Made by a program: the position numbers and the translations under genes. Below, in pieces: positions 1 through 7,947 of a stretch of DNA of 64,000 bases (the stretch's first letter is position 1; each line of letters begins with the position of its first letter). The stretch covers positions 2,853,001 to 2,917,000 of the forward strand of contig NC_021237.1 of the NCBI RefSeq assembly GCF_000397205.1, written 5' to 3'. This DNA is from Pseudomonas protegens CHA0 (GTDB taxonomy: Bacteria > Pseudomonadota > Gammaproteobacteria > Pseudomonadales > Pseudomonadaceae). The notes under the pieces are model-generated. The model did not search any database. It was not told the DNA's origin and saw only the letters and a program-made list of their open reading frames with translations.

Positions 1-936
1 GTCGACAAGCGCTCCAATATCGCCGCCGGGCTGATGATCGTCGTGGCCCAGGGCACCAGCATCTGGAACGTCGGCATCCAGACCGCCGCGGCGCAGAACC
101 TGCTGACCGTGGGCTTCATGGACAAGATGCTCGGCCAGCGCGTGGCCTGGCTCGACTGGCTGATCGCCGGCGCGCCCTGGGCGGTGATCATGTCTTTGGT
201 GCTGCTGTGGCTGGTGCTGAAACTGCTGCCGCCGGAAACCGACAGCATCCCTGGCGGCAAGGAAGCGGTGGCCCAGTCCCTGGCGGACATCGGCCCCATG
301 ACCGGGCCGCAGAAACGCCTGCTGGCGGTATCGGTGCTGCTGCTTTTGGCCTGGTCCACCGAAGGCAAGCTGCACCCCTTCGACACCACGACCACCACCT
401 ACGCCGGGCTGGTGATACTGCTGCTGCCGCGGATCGGCATCATGACCTGGAAGGATGTGCAGTCGCGCATTCCCTGGGGCACGGTGATCGTCTTCGGGGT
501 CGGCATCAGCCTCGGTTCGGCGCTGCTCAGCACCCAGGCCGGGCAGTGGCTGGGGAGCCAGGTAGTGGCCCATACCGGCCTGGACCAGGTGGGGCCGCTG
601 GCGGTGTTCACGATTCTCGCGGCGTTCCTGATCCTCATCCACCTGGGGTTCGCCAGCGCCACGGCGCTGACCTCGGCCTTGCTGCCGATCCTGATCGCCG
701 TGCTGCAGACCCTGCCGGGTGAGTTCAGCCGCCTGGGCATGACCATGCTCCTGGGCTTTGTGGTCAGCTACGGCTTCATCCTGCCGATCAACGCGCCGCA
801 GAACATGGTCTGCCTGGGTACCGAGACCTTCAATGCCCGGCAGTTCGCCAAGGTCGGGCTGCTGGTGACGCTGATCGGCTACCTGCTGATGCTGGTGTTC
901 GCCATGACCTGGTGGAAATGGCTGGGCTGGATGTAG
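1..936 (+). CDS. SLC13/DASS-family anion:sodium symporter, 5'-truncated
   Basis: The reading frame is open from base 1, so the N-terminus lies outside the window and 311 residues remain. Several hydrophobic segments are visible, with the polytopic pattern of SLC13/DASS transporters. These import di- or tricarboxylates or sulfate with sodium across the inner membrane. The C-terminal part has the family's ending, with a GFVVSYGFILPINAPQNM stretch resembling the second SNT/P-type substrate motif. The substrate cannot be told from this fragment. The downstream DapF-like gene runs convergently and ends 15 bp away. Family confidence is good, function only general. Confidence 0.8.
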   Translation, partial: VDKRSNIAAGLMIVVAQGTSIWNVGIQTAAAQNLLTVGFMDKMLGQRVAWLDWLIAGAPWAVIMSLVLLWLVLKLLPPETDSIPGGKEAVAQSLADIGPMTGPQKRLLAVSVLLLLAWSTEGKLHPFDTTTTTYAGLVILLLPRIGIMTWKDVQSRIPWGTVIVFGVGISLGSALLSTQAGQWLGSQVVAHTGLDQVGPLAVFTILAAFLILIHLGFASATALTSALLPILIAVLQTLPGEFSRLGMTMLLGFVVSYGFILPINAPQNMVCLGTETFNARQFAKVGLLVTLIGYLLMLVFAMTWWKWLGWM

Positions 937-951
937 GAAAAGTAAATCCCT

Positions 952-1746
952 TCACAGTGACCCGCTGAACACCCGGGTCACGCTGCCGGCCAGGCGCACC
1001 TTGCCTTGGCCGTCCCAGCTCACCGTCACCGGCCCGCCATCGCACAGCACCCGCACCGGGCTGTCCAGCAGGCCGCGGCGGATGCCGTTGACTGCCGCTG
1101 CGCAGGAGCAGGAGCCGGAACCCAGGGGGATGGCGCCATTGCGCTCCCAGATGCGCAGGCGGATGGTCTGGCGGTCGATCACCTGAATGAAATGCACATT
1201 GGTCTTGTGTGGAAACAGCGGGTCGCTCTCGATCTGTGGGCCCAGCGTGGCAATGTCTAGCGGTGCCAGGTCGTCGACGAAAAAACTGCAATGGGGGTTG
1301 CCCATGCTGCACGCCGCCGGTGTTCCCGGCAGTGGCAGGTGCAGGCTGTCCAGCTCTCGGACCAGGGGGATGGACTGCCAGTCGAACGAAGGCAGGCCCA
1401 TTTCCACCGACACCGACCGATCCTCAAGGCGCAGGCATTGCTGCAGGCCGCGGGCGGTTTTCACCTGCACCGAGGTGACGCCGCTTTCCTGCATCAGCAG
1501 GTCGGCGGCGCCCCGGGTGGCACTGCCGCAGGTGTCCAGGCTGGAACCATCGGCGTTGAAGAAGGTCAGTTGCGCCGCGCTGTCGCTGCAATCGCCGAGC
1601 ACCACCAACTGATTGAAACCGATGCCACGCCGGCGGTCCCCCAGGGCCCTGGCCAGCTCGCGGGTGATCGGGTTGGTGCGGCCACGGGCATCGATCAGCA
1701 CGAAGTCGTCACTATTGGCGTGCATCTTCACAAAGTTCAGGGGCAT
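952..1746 (-). CDS. DapF-like PLP-independent amino acid racemase/epimerase, one catalytic Cys replaced by Ser
   Basis: 264 aa, starting at MPLNFVKMH; a longer in-frame ORF exists but its extra N-terminus is unlike the family. The protein follows the diaminopimelate epimerase fold order: an N-terminal KMH...DDFVLID strand, first active-site loop FNADGSSLDTCGSATRG (Cys73) and second loop WERNGAIPLGSGSCSC. Genuine DapF has CGNGAR in the first loop and ERGAGET..CGTG in the second, with two catalytic cysteines. Aligned without gaps, the second catalytic Cys is Ser209, and the Glu-Thr of GET is Ile-Pro. It is therefore unlikely to be the housekeeping DapF; an amino acid racemase or epimerase with another substrate is more plausible. 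It is divergent from an export pair. Confidence 0.72.
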   Translation of the reverse strand: MPLNFVKMHANSDDFVLIDARGRTNPITRELARALGDRRRGIGFNQLVVLGDCSDSAAQLTFFNADGSSLDTCGSATRGAADLLMQESGVTSVQVKTARGLQQCLRLEDRSVSVEMGLPSFDWQSIPLVRELDSLHLPLPGTPAACSMGNPHCSFFVDDLAPLDIATLGPQIESDPLFPHKTNVHFIQVIDRQTIRLRIWERNGAIPLGSGSCSCAAAVNGIRRGLLDSPVRVLCDGGPVTVSWDGQGKVRLAGSVTRVFSGSL

Positions 1747-1954
1747 TCGGGCTCCAACAGGCGAGGGCAGGGAAGGGCGGGGGCCAGCGCATGCAGGATT
1801 CCGAAAAAAAGCCACCGACGCCAGCGCCTTAAAATAAAATTCATCCTGCAAGCCCGGGCATTGCCTGGGCGGCGGGATTTTCCGGCACACTGCCGGACCA
1901 CCGGGAATATCGCCGACCGCCGCAACAGCGGCCGGCACAGCACAAGGTCATGGC
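1747..1954. promoter_or_regulatory. Divergent promoter region between dapF-like and MFS genes, with palindrome
   Basis: This 208 bp gap serves two diverging genes. It contains an AT-rich stretch around 1830-1845, plausible for promoter elements, and a perfect palindrome TCCGGCA-CAC-TGCCGGA at 1881-1897, about 58 bp before the MFS start codon. The palindrome could be an operator. No regulator gene is adjacent, so the binding factor is unknown. Confidence 0.4.
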
Positions 1955-3616
1955 ATGGATCACTACGCCCCGCGCAACTGGCAGCCCCACGAAAAGCCCA
2001 GCTTGCCCGGCTCCCCCTCGACACCGTTGCACCCCACCCACAAGCGCCTGGCCTATGCGCTGGTGGGCTTGCTGGTGGCCATCACCGGTGGCCTGGGCAA
2101 CTCGTTGGTGATCGCCAACCTGCCGTACCTGCAGGGGGCGCTGGGGGCGACCACCGCGGAAATGGCCTGGCTGCCGGCCGCCTACGTGATGACCAACGTG
2201 TCGATGAACCTGTTGCTGGTGAAGTTTCGCCAGCAGTTCGGCCTGCGCGCCTTCACCGAAGTGTTCCTGGTGCTCTACGCCCTGGTGACCTTCGGCCACC
2301 TGTTCGTCAACGACCTGAGCTCGGCCATCGCCGTGCGGGCGGCCCACGGCATGGTCGGCGCGGCGCTGAGCTCCCTGGGCCTGTACTACATGGTCCAGGC
2401 CTTCCCGGCGAAGTGGCGGCTCAAGGCCCTGGTGCTGGGGCTGGGCGCCTCGCAACTGGCCTTGCCCCTGGCCCGGCTGTTTTCCGAGGACCTGCTGCAG
2501 ATCGCCGAATGGCGCGGCCTGTACCTGTTCGAACTGGGCCTGGCGCTGACCTCCCTGGGCTGCGTGTTCATGCTCAAGCTGCCGCCGGGGGATCGCTTCC
2601 GTACCTTCGAGAAACTCGATTTCCTGACCTTTGCCCTATTGGCCACTGGCGTGGCCCTGCTGTGCGCGGTGCTGTCCCTGGGGCGCATCGACTGGTGGCT
2701 GGAGGCGCCGTGGATCGGCTACGCCAGCGCCGCCTCGATCCTGCTGATCATGGCGGGGCTGTGCATCGAACATAACCGCAGCAACCCGATGCTGATGACC
2801 CGCTGGCTGGGCAGCGGGGCGATAATCCGCCTGGCCCTGGCAGTGATACTGATTCGCATGGTGCTGTCGGAACAGTCCACCGGCGCCGTAGGCTTTCTCC
2901 AGGCGCTGAACATGAGCAGCCAGCAGATGCGCATGCTCTATGGGGTGATGCTGCTGGGCAGCATTGCCGGGCTGGCCACCAGCGCCCTGACCATCAACCC
3001 GGCGCACCTGCTGATGCCACTGGTCATTTCCCTGGCGCTGATGGCCGTGGGGTCGGTAATGGACAGCTTTTCGAGCAACCTCACGCGCCCGGCCAACATG
3101 TACTTCAGCCAGTTCCTGCTGGCCTTCGGCGGTACGTTCTTTCTTGGCCCGACCATGGTCCTGGGCACCCGCAACGTGCTGACCAACCCGCGCAACCTGG
3201 TGAGCTTCTCGGTGCTGTTCGGCATCTGCCAGAACCTCGGCGGGCTGATCGGCTCGGCCTTGCTCGGGACCTTCCAGATCGTGCGCGAGAAGTACCATTC
3301 CAGCCATATCGTCGAGCAGTTGACCCTGCTCGATCCCCAGGTCCTGGCCCGGGTACAGAGCGGCGGGGCGGCCTACGGCAAGGTCATCGCCGACCCGGAC
3401 CTGCGCACCCTGCAAGGCATACGCAGCCTGGCCACCGCGGCCACGCGCGAAGCCAACGTACTGGCCTATAACGATGTATTCATGCTGATCGCGGTGATTG
3501 CGGTACTGACCATGATCTGGATATTCATTCGCAGCCTGTGGCTGATGAGCACGACCCAAGCGGTCGCGCCTGCCGCCCCGGCTCCCGTTCAACAAAGTGG
3601 TGCCTCTTCTTCATGA
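1955..3616 (+). CDS. MFS exporter, DHA2 (EmrB/QacA-like) family
   Basis: 553 aa with about 14 predicted hydrophobic segments, the size and layout of DHA2 drug:proton antiporters. A cytoplasmic N-terminus of about 35 residues precedes TM1 (ALVGLLVAITGGLGNSLVIA), and the last segment lies near residues 508-530. Its stop overlaps the start of the adaptor gene (ATGA), indicating a translationally coupled EmrAB-type pair. Such pairs move toxic compounds or metabolites from the inner membrane across the periplasm, together with a TolC-like channel that is not encoded here. The divergent DapF-like gene makes a modified amino acid one possible substrate, which is inference. Confidence 0.82.
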   Translation: MDHYAPRNWQPHEKPSLPGSPSTPLHPTHKRLAYALVGLLVAITGGLGNSLVIANLPYLQGALGATTAEMAWLPAAYVMTNVSMNLLLVKFRQQFGLRAFTEVFLVLYALVTFGHLFVNDLSSAIAVRAAHGMVGAALSSLGLYYMVQAFPAKWRLKALVLGLGASQLALPLARLFSEDLLQIAEWRGLYLFELGLALTSLGCVFMLKLPPGDRFRTFEKLDFLTFALLATGVALLCAVLSLGRIDWWLEAPWIGYASAASILLIMAGLCIEHNRSNPMLMTRWLGSGAIIRLALAVILIRMVLSEQSTGAVGFLQALNMSSQQMRMLYGVMLLGSIAGLATSALTINPAHLLMPLVISLALMAVGSVMDSFSSNLTRPANMYFSQFLLAFGGTFFLGPTMVLGTRNVLTNPRNLVSFSVLFGICQNLGGLIGSALLGTFQIVREKYHSSHIVEQLTLLDPQVLARVQSGGAAYGKVIADPDLRTLQGIRSLATAATREANVLAYNDVFMLIAVIAVLTMIWIFIRSLWLMSTTQAVAPAAPAPVQQSGASSS

Positions 3617-4737
3617 GCGAAACCGTCAACCCCACCACCAACGCCATTGCCTCGACTCCCGAGCCCAGCGGCCCGCCGACCATGCCGGCCACCGAGCCAC
3701 GGCCGCTGGCGGTGCGCATCATCTCGTCCCTGGGCTTTGCCGCCATCGCCATCGTTGGTGTGCTGATCGTGCTCTACGCGTGGCAACTGCCACCCTTCTC
3801 CAGCGCCATCGAAAGCACCGAGAACGCCCTGGTGCGGGGGCAGGTGACCATCATCGGCCCGCAGCTCAGTGGCTACGTGTTCGAAGTGCCGGTGCAGGAC
3901 TTCCAGCAGGTCAAGGCCGGCGACCTGCTGGTGCGCCTTGACGACCGTATCTACCAGCAGCGCCTGGACCAGTCCCTGGCGCAACTGGCGGTGCAGAAGG
4001 CGGCCCTGGCCAATGCCCTGCAACAGCGCAACAGCGCCGAAGCCACCATCAAGCTGCGCCAGGCGGCCCTGGCCGACAGCCAGGCCCAGGCGCGCAAGAG
4101 CGCAGCCGACCTGCAACGCAACGAAGCACTGATTGCCGACGGCTCGGTGTCCCGGCGTGAACTGGACGTGACCCGCGCGGCCAATGCCCAGACCGTGGCC
4201 GCCGTGGCCCAGGCCCAGGCGCAACTGGAAATAGCCCGCCAGGACCTGCAGACCGTGATCGTCAACCGCGGCTCCCTGGAAGCGGCGGTGGCCAGCGCCG
4301 AAGCCGCGGTGGAACTGGCGCGGATCGACCTGTCCAACACCCGCATCCTCGCCCCGCGGGACGGCCAGCTGGGGCAGATCGGCGTGCGCCTGGGGGCCTA
4401 CGTCAACTCCGGCGCCCAGCTCATGGCCCTGGTGCCGAACCAGCTGTGGGTGATTGCCAACATGAAGGAAACCCAGATGGACAACGTCCGGGTCGGGCAG
4501 CCGGTGAACTTTACCGTGGACGCCCTGAACCACCGCAAATTCAGCGGCAAGGTGCAACGGATCTCCCCGGCCACCGGTTCCGAGTTCGCCTTGCTGCAGG
4601 CCGACAATGCCACCGGCAACTTCGTCAAGATTGCCCAGCGGGTGCCGGTGCGGATCACCGTCGACCCGGACCAGCCAGAGCTTGAACGCCTGCGCCCGGG
4701 ATTGTCGGTGGTGGTCAGCATTGATACCAGCCAATAG
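3613..4737 (+). CDS. HlyD/EmrA-type membrane fusion protein
   Basis: 374 aa from the ATG overlapping the preceding TGA. There is one N-terminal transmembrane segment near residues 35-58 (IISSLGFAAIAIVGVLIVLYA), then a biotinyl-lipoyl-like half (GQVTIIGPQLSGYVFEVPV). A long Ala/Gln-rich coiled-coil hairpin follows at about 110-230, then the second lipoyl half (ILAPRDGQLGQIGVRLGAYV) and a beta-barrel domain ending GLSVVVSIDT. This is the standard periplasmic adaptor architecture. It partners the upstream DHA2 permease. A longer in-frame ORF upstream overlaps the permease and lacks support. Confidence 0.85.
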   Translation: MSETVNPTTNAIASTPEPSGPPTMPATEPRPLAVRIISSLGFAAIAIVGVLIVLYAWQLPPFSSAIESTENALVRGQVTIIGPQLSGYVFEVPVQDFQQVKAGDLLVRLDDRIYQQRLDQSLAQLAVQKAALANALQQRNSAEATIKLRQAALADSQAQARKSAADLQRNEALIADGSVSRRELDVTRAANAQTVAAVAQAQAQLEIARQDLQTVIVNRGSLEAAVASAEAAVELARIDLSNTRILAPRDGQLGQIGVRLGAYVNSGAQLMALVPNQLWVIANMKETQMDNVRVGQPVNFTVDALNHRKFSGKVQRISPATGSEFALLQADNATGNFVKIAQRVPVRITVDPDQPELERLRPGLSVVVSIDTSQ

Positions 4738-4754
4738 CCGACACAGCACCTCAC

Positions 4755-5071
4755 GTAGGAGCCGGCTTGCCGGCGAAGAGGCCGGCAAGATTTGCACCGA
4801 TGCTGCAAACGCCTTCGCTGGCAAGCCAGCTCCTACAACGGGTCTGTGTTTTACCCGCGTCCGATGCTTTTCGTAGGAGCCGGCTTGCCGGCGCAGAGGC
4901 CGGCAAGATTTGCACCGATGCTGCAACGCCTTCGCTGGCAAGTCAGCTCCTACAACGGGTCTGTGTTTTACCCGCGTCCGATGCTTTTCGTAGGAGCCGG
5001 CTTGCCGGTGAAGCGGTCCGTAAGATTTGCAGCGATGCTGCCGACGCTTTCGCTGGCAAGCCAGCTCCTAC
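4755..5071. repeat. Tandem array of three REP doublets, period about 118 bp
   Basis: Three inverted REP pairs occupy 4755-4836, 4873-4953 and 4990-5071. Each opens GTAGGAGCCGGCTTGCCGG and closes with the complementary AAGCCAGCTCCTAC type end. The spacers between them are also near-identical (TGTGTTTTACCCGCGTCCG), so the whole unit was duplicated in tandem rather than inserted three times. The array fills the gap between the adaptor gene and the convergent copD. Confidence 0.9.
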
Positions 5072-5081
5072 AGGCTGAGGT

Positions 5082-5957
5082 TTAGACCGCCTGCATCGGC
5101 GGCAAGGTGCCCAGCAACGAGACCGCCGCCACTGCGGCCACACCCAGCAGCCATTCCACCTGCACGCTGTTGCTCAGGCTCGACAGGCGCTGGTCGCAAC
5201 CGCGGATTCGCAGGCGGTTGAACAGCGCCAGCCCCAGCATCCCCGCCACCAGCAGCACCTTGATCAGCAGTATCAGGGCAAAACCATTGAACAATGGAGT
5301 CGGCCACCATTGCCCGGTGAGCACCCGCACGTTGATCAGGCCGGTTAGCAGCAAGCCGGTTACCAGCCCATAACCCACGCCGCTGAAGCGCTTTAACAAG
5401 GGCTCGACAGACAGCCCAGCGGGTTGCCGCAACACCAGCAACAACACCAGCAAGCCCCCCAACCAGATGGCGACGCAGCTTAAATGCACGATCTGATTGA
5501 GGATCAGCATCTGCCCCGCCAACCCATCGAGCATGGCACCGTGGCCCACCGGAGCCAGGGTTGCCAGGAGCAGGGCGCCCAGGCCCAGTTGCAGTGGCAG
5601 GCGCCGGCCCAGCGGGGTCAGCAGCAGCCCCAGCAACAGCAGGTTGAGCAGCAGGTGCCAGGTCCAGACCTGGCCGAAGAAGGTCTTGCCCAGCACCAAC
5701 TGCACGGTCGCCGGGTCCAGCGCTGCCGACCAGGAGCCGGCCATGCTGGCGGTGATCAGCAGCAGCCAGCACAGGCCGCTGCCCAGGCCGATCAGCGTCA
5801 ACCAGCGGCTGAGTCGATCGAGCTGTCGATACACGGCGCCATGGCCGCTCTGCGCGGAATCTCGGCCCAGCAACAGCGGGCGAAACACCCAGGCGCCCAC
5901 CAGGGTCAACACCACCGCAAAGTGCACGAAGCGGCACAGCACCAGCCATGACGCCAT
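5082..5957 (-). CDS. copD: Copper resistance membrane protein CopD
   Basis: 291 aa, about eight hydrophobic segments, starting MASWLVLCRFVHFAVVLTLVGAW. The N-terminal segment with FVHF and later histidines (H56-type positions in TM helices, QIVHLSC near the middle) fits the CopD/PcoD family, which works with periplasmic CopC in copper uptake or handling at the inner membrane. It lies immediately downstream of copC with a 3 bp gap, so the two form an operon. No copAB or copRS genes are in view; this is the two-gene copCD form common in pseudomonads. Confidence 0.88.
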   Translation of the reverse strand: MASWLVLCRFVHFAVVLTLVGAWVFRPLLLGRDSAQSGHGAVYRQLDRLSRWLTLIGLGSGLCWLLLITASMAGSWSAALDPATVQLVLGKTFFGQVWTWHLLLNLLLLGLLLTPLGRRLPLQLGLGALLLATLAPVGHGAMLDGLAGQMLILNQIVHLSCVAIWLGGLLVLLLVLRQPAGLSVEPLLKRFSGVGYGLVTGLLLTGLINVRVLTGQWWPTPLFNGFALILLIKVLLVAGMLGLALFNRLRIRGCDQRLSSLSNSVQVEWLLGVAAVAAVSLLGTLPPMQAV

Positions 5958-5960
5958 GGA

Positions 5961-6329
5961 TTACTGGCTCACCTTGAAGCTGTAGCTGCCTTCGCTCTTG
6001 TGGGTATCCACCGACACGGCGTGCCATTCCACCTTGTACTCGCCGGCGCGCAGCGGCGTGGCGGCCGGGGTGACCACCAGGGTCTTCTTGTCCGCGCCTT
6101 CGGTGGCGACGCTTTTGACCTCCACCGGGGCGCCGTCCTTGCTCAGCTTGACCTGGGTGAAGGCCGCTTCCACGCCTTCGGTGAATACAAGACGCAGCTC
6201 GCTGGGCGCGCTGACACTGCCTTGGGCCGCCGGGGTCGAGCTTTTCAGGTGGGCGTGGGCGAACACTGAACTGGCGGCCAGCAGGGAGGTCAGCAGGGCG
6301 GTGGTGGTGAAGAGGTTTTTCAGGGACAT
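5961..6329 (-). CDS. copC: Periplasmic copper-binding protein CopC
   Basis: 122 aa. A signal peptide (MSLKNLFTTTALLTSLLAASSVFA) should be cleaved so that the mature protein begins HAHLKSSTPA, giving the N-terminal His copper ligand typical of CopC. The C-terminal WHAVSVDTHKSEGSYSF motif supplies further His/Asp ligands. Methionine-rich Cu(I) motifs are absent, so a single Cu(II) site is expected. A start 33 bp upstream exists, but the chosen one gives the correct signal peptide. First gene of the copCD pair. Confidence 0.9.
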   Translation of the reverse strand: MSLKNLFTTTALLTSLLAASSVFAHAHLKSSTPAAQGSVSAPSELRLVFTEGVEAAFTQVKLSKDGAPVEVKSVATEGADKKTLVVTPAATPLRAGEYKVEWHAVSVDTHKSEGSYSFKVSQ

Positions 6330-6358
6330 GGCAGGTTTACCTTTAAAGAGAATGGGGC

Positions 6359-6799
6359 TCATTGGTCTTGCAACTGCATGTGAATGATCGGAAACGGCCG
6401 GCCTTCACCGTCGGTTTCCGAACGACCGCAGTCGACGAAGCCGTAGCGACGGTAGAAACCATGGGCCTGGGGGTTCTGTTCGTTGACGTCGACCTTGAGG
6501 CCGGGACGGCGTACGTGATCCAGGAGCTTTCGACCGATGCCCTGGCCCCGTTGGGCCGGTTCGATGAACAGCATTTGTACCGTGTCGTCGCTGGTGGCGA
6601 TAAAACCGCCGGGGCTGGCGTCGGGGTTCTCCCAGACCCAGGCCTCAAGGGCCGGCAGGTAGCTGTCGCGTACCAGCGGGTACAGGCGCTGGATATCGTC
6701 TTCAGCGATAAAGTCATGGGTGGCGCGGACCGAACGCTCCCAGAGCGCGGTCAGCAGGGCGTCGTCCGCAGCGACGCGAGGGCGAATCTTCATGAGCAT
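6359..6799 (-). CDS. GNAT-family N-acetyltransferase, YjaB-like
   Basis: 146 aa, or 144 if the second Met is used. It has the GNAT acetyl-CoA loop (RGQGIGRKLLDH) and the closing NEQNPQAHGFYRRYGFVDCGRSETD segment, which closely resembles E. coli YjaB as I know it, including the RSVRATHDFI stretch near residue 30. The family acetylates unidentified amines or small substrates in the cytosol. It sits upstream of copC on the same strand with about 30 bp between them, so co-transcription is possible, but a role in copper handling is not indicated. Confidence 0.82.
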   Translation of the reverse strand: MLMKIRPRVAADDALLTALWERSVRATHDFIAEDDIQRLYPLVRDSYLPALEAWVWENPDASPGGFIATSDDTVQMLFIEPAQRGQGIGRKLLDHVRRPGLKVDVNEQNPQAHGFYRRYGFVDCGRSETDGEGRPFPIIHMQLQDQ

Positions 6800-7057
6800 G
6801 TTCCATCGGTAACAGGACAGATGGCCGGCGATGGTGCAGGGCCGGCATTCGGGCAGAGACCTGTATGCCCGTGTCGCGAATTAACGCCTGGACGGAGCAC
6901 CGCAGTGGCTGCTGCAAATGAGCGGGAGGCCGATCCTACCCAATATGGCCGGGTGGTGAAAGACCGACGCAGGCCGGCGATGTCGCAGGCTTGACAGCTC
7001 CCCGCAGCGGGCGGGCGGATGCTAGTCTTGCCCCAGACTGTTTTCGTAGGAGCCCTC

Positions 7058-7678
7058 ATGGGCAATCACAAGATCGAGATTCGTCGCAGCAACGTGGAAA
7101 AGATCCTCCTGGGGGCCGAGAAAATCTTCGCTGAAAAGGGCTATGCCGGCACCGCCATGGCCGACATCGCCGAAGAAGTGCAACTGCCGCGCTCCAACCT
7201 GCATTACTACTTCAGCACCAAGAACGAGCTGTACAGCGCTGTGCTCCTGGACCTGCTGGATGTGTGGAAACAGGACGCATTGTGCTTCGAGATGTTCGAT
7301 GACCCGCGGGTGGTGCTCAGCAGCTACATCCGCGCCAAGATGCAGCATTCACGCAGCCGGCCCTATGGCTCCAAGGTCTGGGCCAACGAAATCATGCACG
7401 GCGCCCCGACCCTGGGCGAGACCCTGGATGCCAGCCTGTACGACTGGGCGAAGATGAAGGAAGCGAAGATCCGCCAGTGGGTGGAGGACGGGCGGATCCT
7501 GCCGGTGGAGCCGTCGAGCCTGCTGTACATGATCTGGGCCTCGACCCAGCACTATGCCGACTTCGATCATCAAGTGATGATCCTCAACGACCATCAACCT
7601 TTATCGGATTTGCAATTTGAACGGGCGGTGCAGACCGTCACCAGCGTCATCCTGCGCGGCATCGGCCTGGAACCCTGA
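7058..7678 (+). CDS. TetR-family regulator of pyrimidine catabolism, RutR-like
   Basis: 206 aa starting MGNHKIEIRRSN, with AGGAG 6 bp upstream; an upstream in-frame ATG lacks a ribosome binding site. The N-terminal helix-turn-helix is clear (IFAEKGYAGTAMADIAEEVQ..SNLHYYFSTKNELY), and the C-terminal domain has the RutR/YcdC-type pattern (KVWANEIMHGAP, WASTQHYADFDHQV). RutR senses uracil and thymine in E. coli. Pseudomonas genomes carry a homologue beside the pyd genes, as here, where it is convergent with preA. It is the likely regulator of the neighbouring genes; the operator is not proven. Confidence 0.85.
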   Translation: MGNHKIEIRRSNVEKILLGAEKIFAEKGYAGTAMADIAEEVQLPRSNLHYYFSTKNELYSAVLLDLLDVWKQDALCFEMFDDPRVVLSSYIRAKMQHSRSRPYGSKVWANEIMHGAPTLGETLDASLYDWAKMKEAKIRQWVEDGRILPVEPSSLLYMIWASTQHYADFDHQVMILNDHQPLSDLQFERAVQTVTSVILRGIGLEP

Positions 7679-7697
7679 ACCTGCATCGCCGCTTCCC

Positions 7698-7934
7698 GTA
7701 GGAGCTGGCTTGCCAGCGAAGGGGCCCGCAAGACCGCCTTCGCCGGCAAGCCGGCTCCTACAGAACCTCCCGCGATATTCCTGCCAGCCGTAGGAGCTGG
7801 CTGCCAGCGAAGAGGCCCGCAAGACCACCTTCGCCGGCAAGCCGGCTCCTACAGAACCTCCCGCGATATTTCTGCCAGCCGTAGGAGCTGGCTTGCCAAC
7901 GAAGAGGCCCGCAAGACCACCTTCGCCGGCAAGA
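7698..7934. repeat. Tandem array of REP doublets, period about 91 bp, last copy truncated
   Basis: REP doublets at 7698-7761, 7790-7852 and 7881-7934 are separated by near-identical spacers (ACAGAACCTCCCGCGATATT). The second copy has lost one T in GGCTTGCC. The third is cut off after CGCCGGCAAG and runs into the 3' end of preA. The array lies between the convergent TetR and preA genes, where it may also shape 3' ends of transcripts. Confidence 0.9.
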
Positions 7935-7947
7935 GCAGGCCTCTCTC

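Noticed and set aside
952..1746. Assignment as housekeeping dapF
   Set aside because: Loss of the second catalytic cysteine and changed active-site loops make diaminopimelate epimerase activity doubtful.
4755..5071. Possible CRISPR array
   Set aside because: Repeats are inverted REP doublets, spacers are identical to one another, and there are no cas genes.
6991..7028. Sigma-70 promoter TTGACA...TAGTCT before the TetR gene
   Set aside because: The hexamers are 26 bp apart, too far for a normal promoter.
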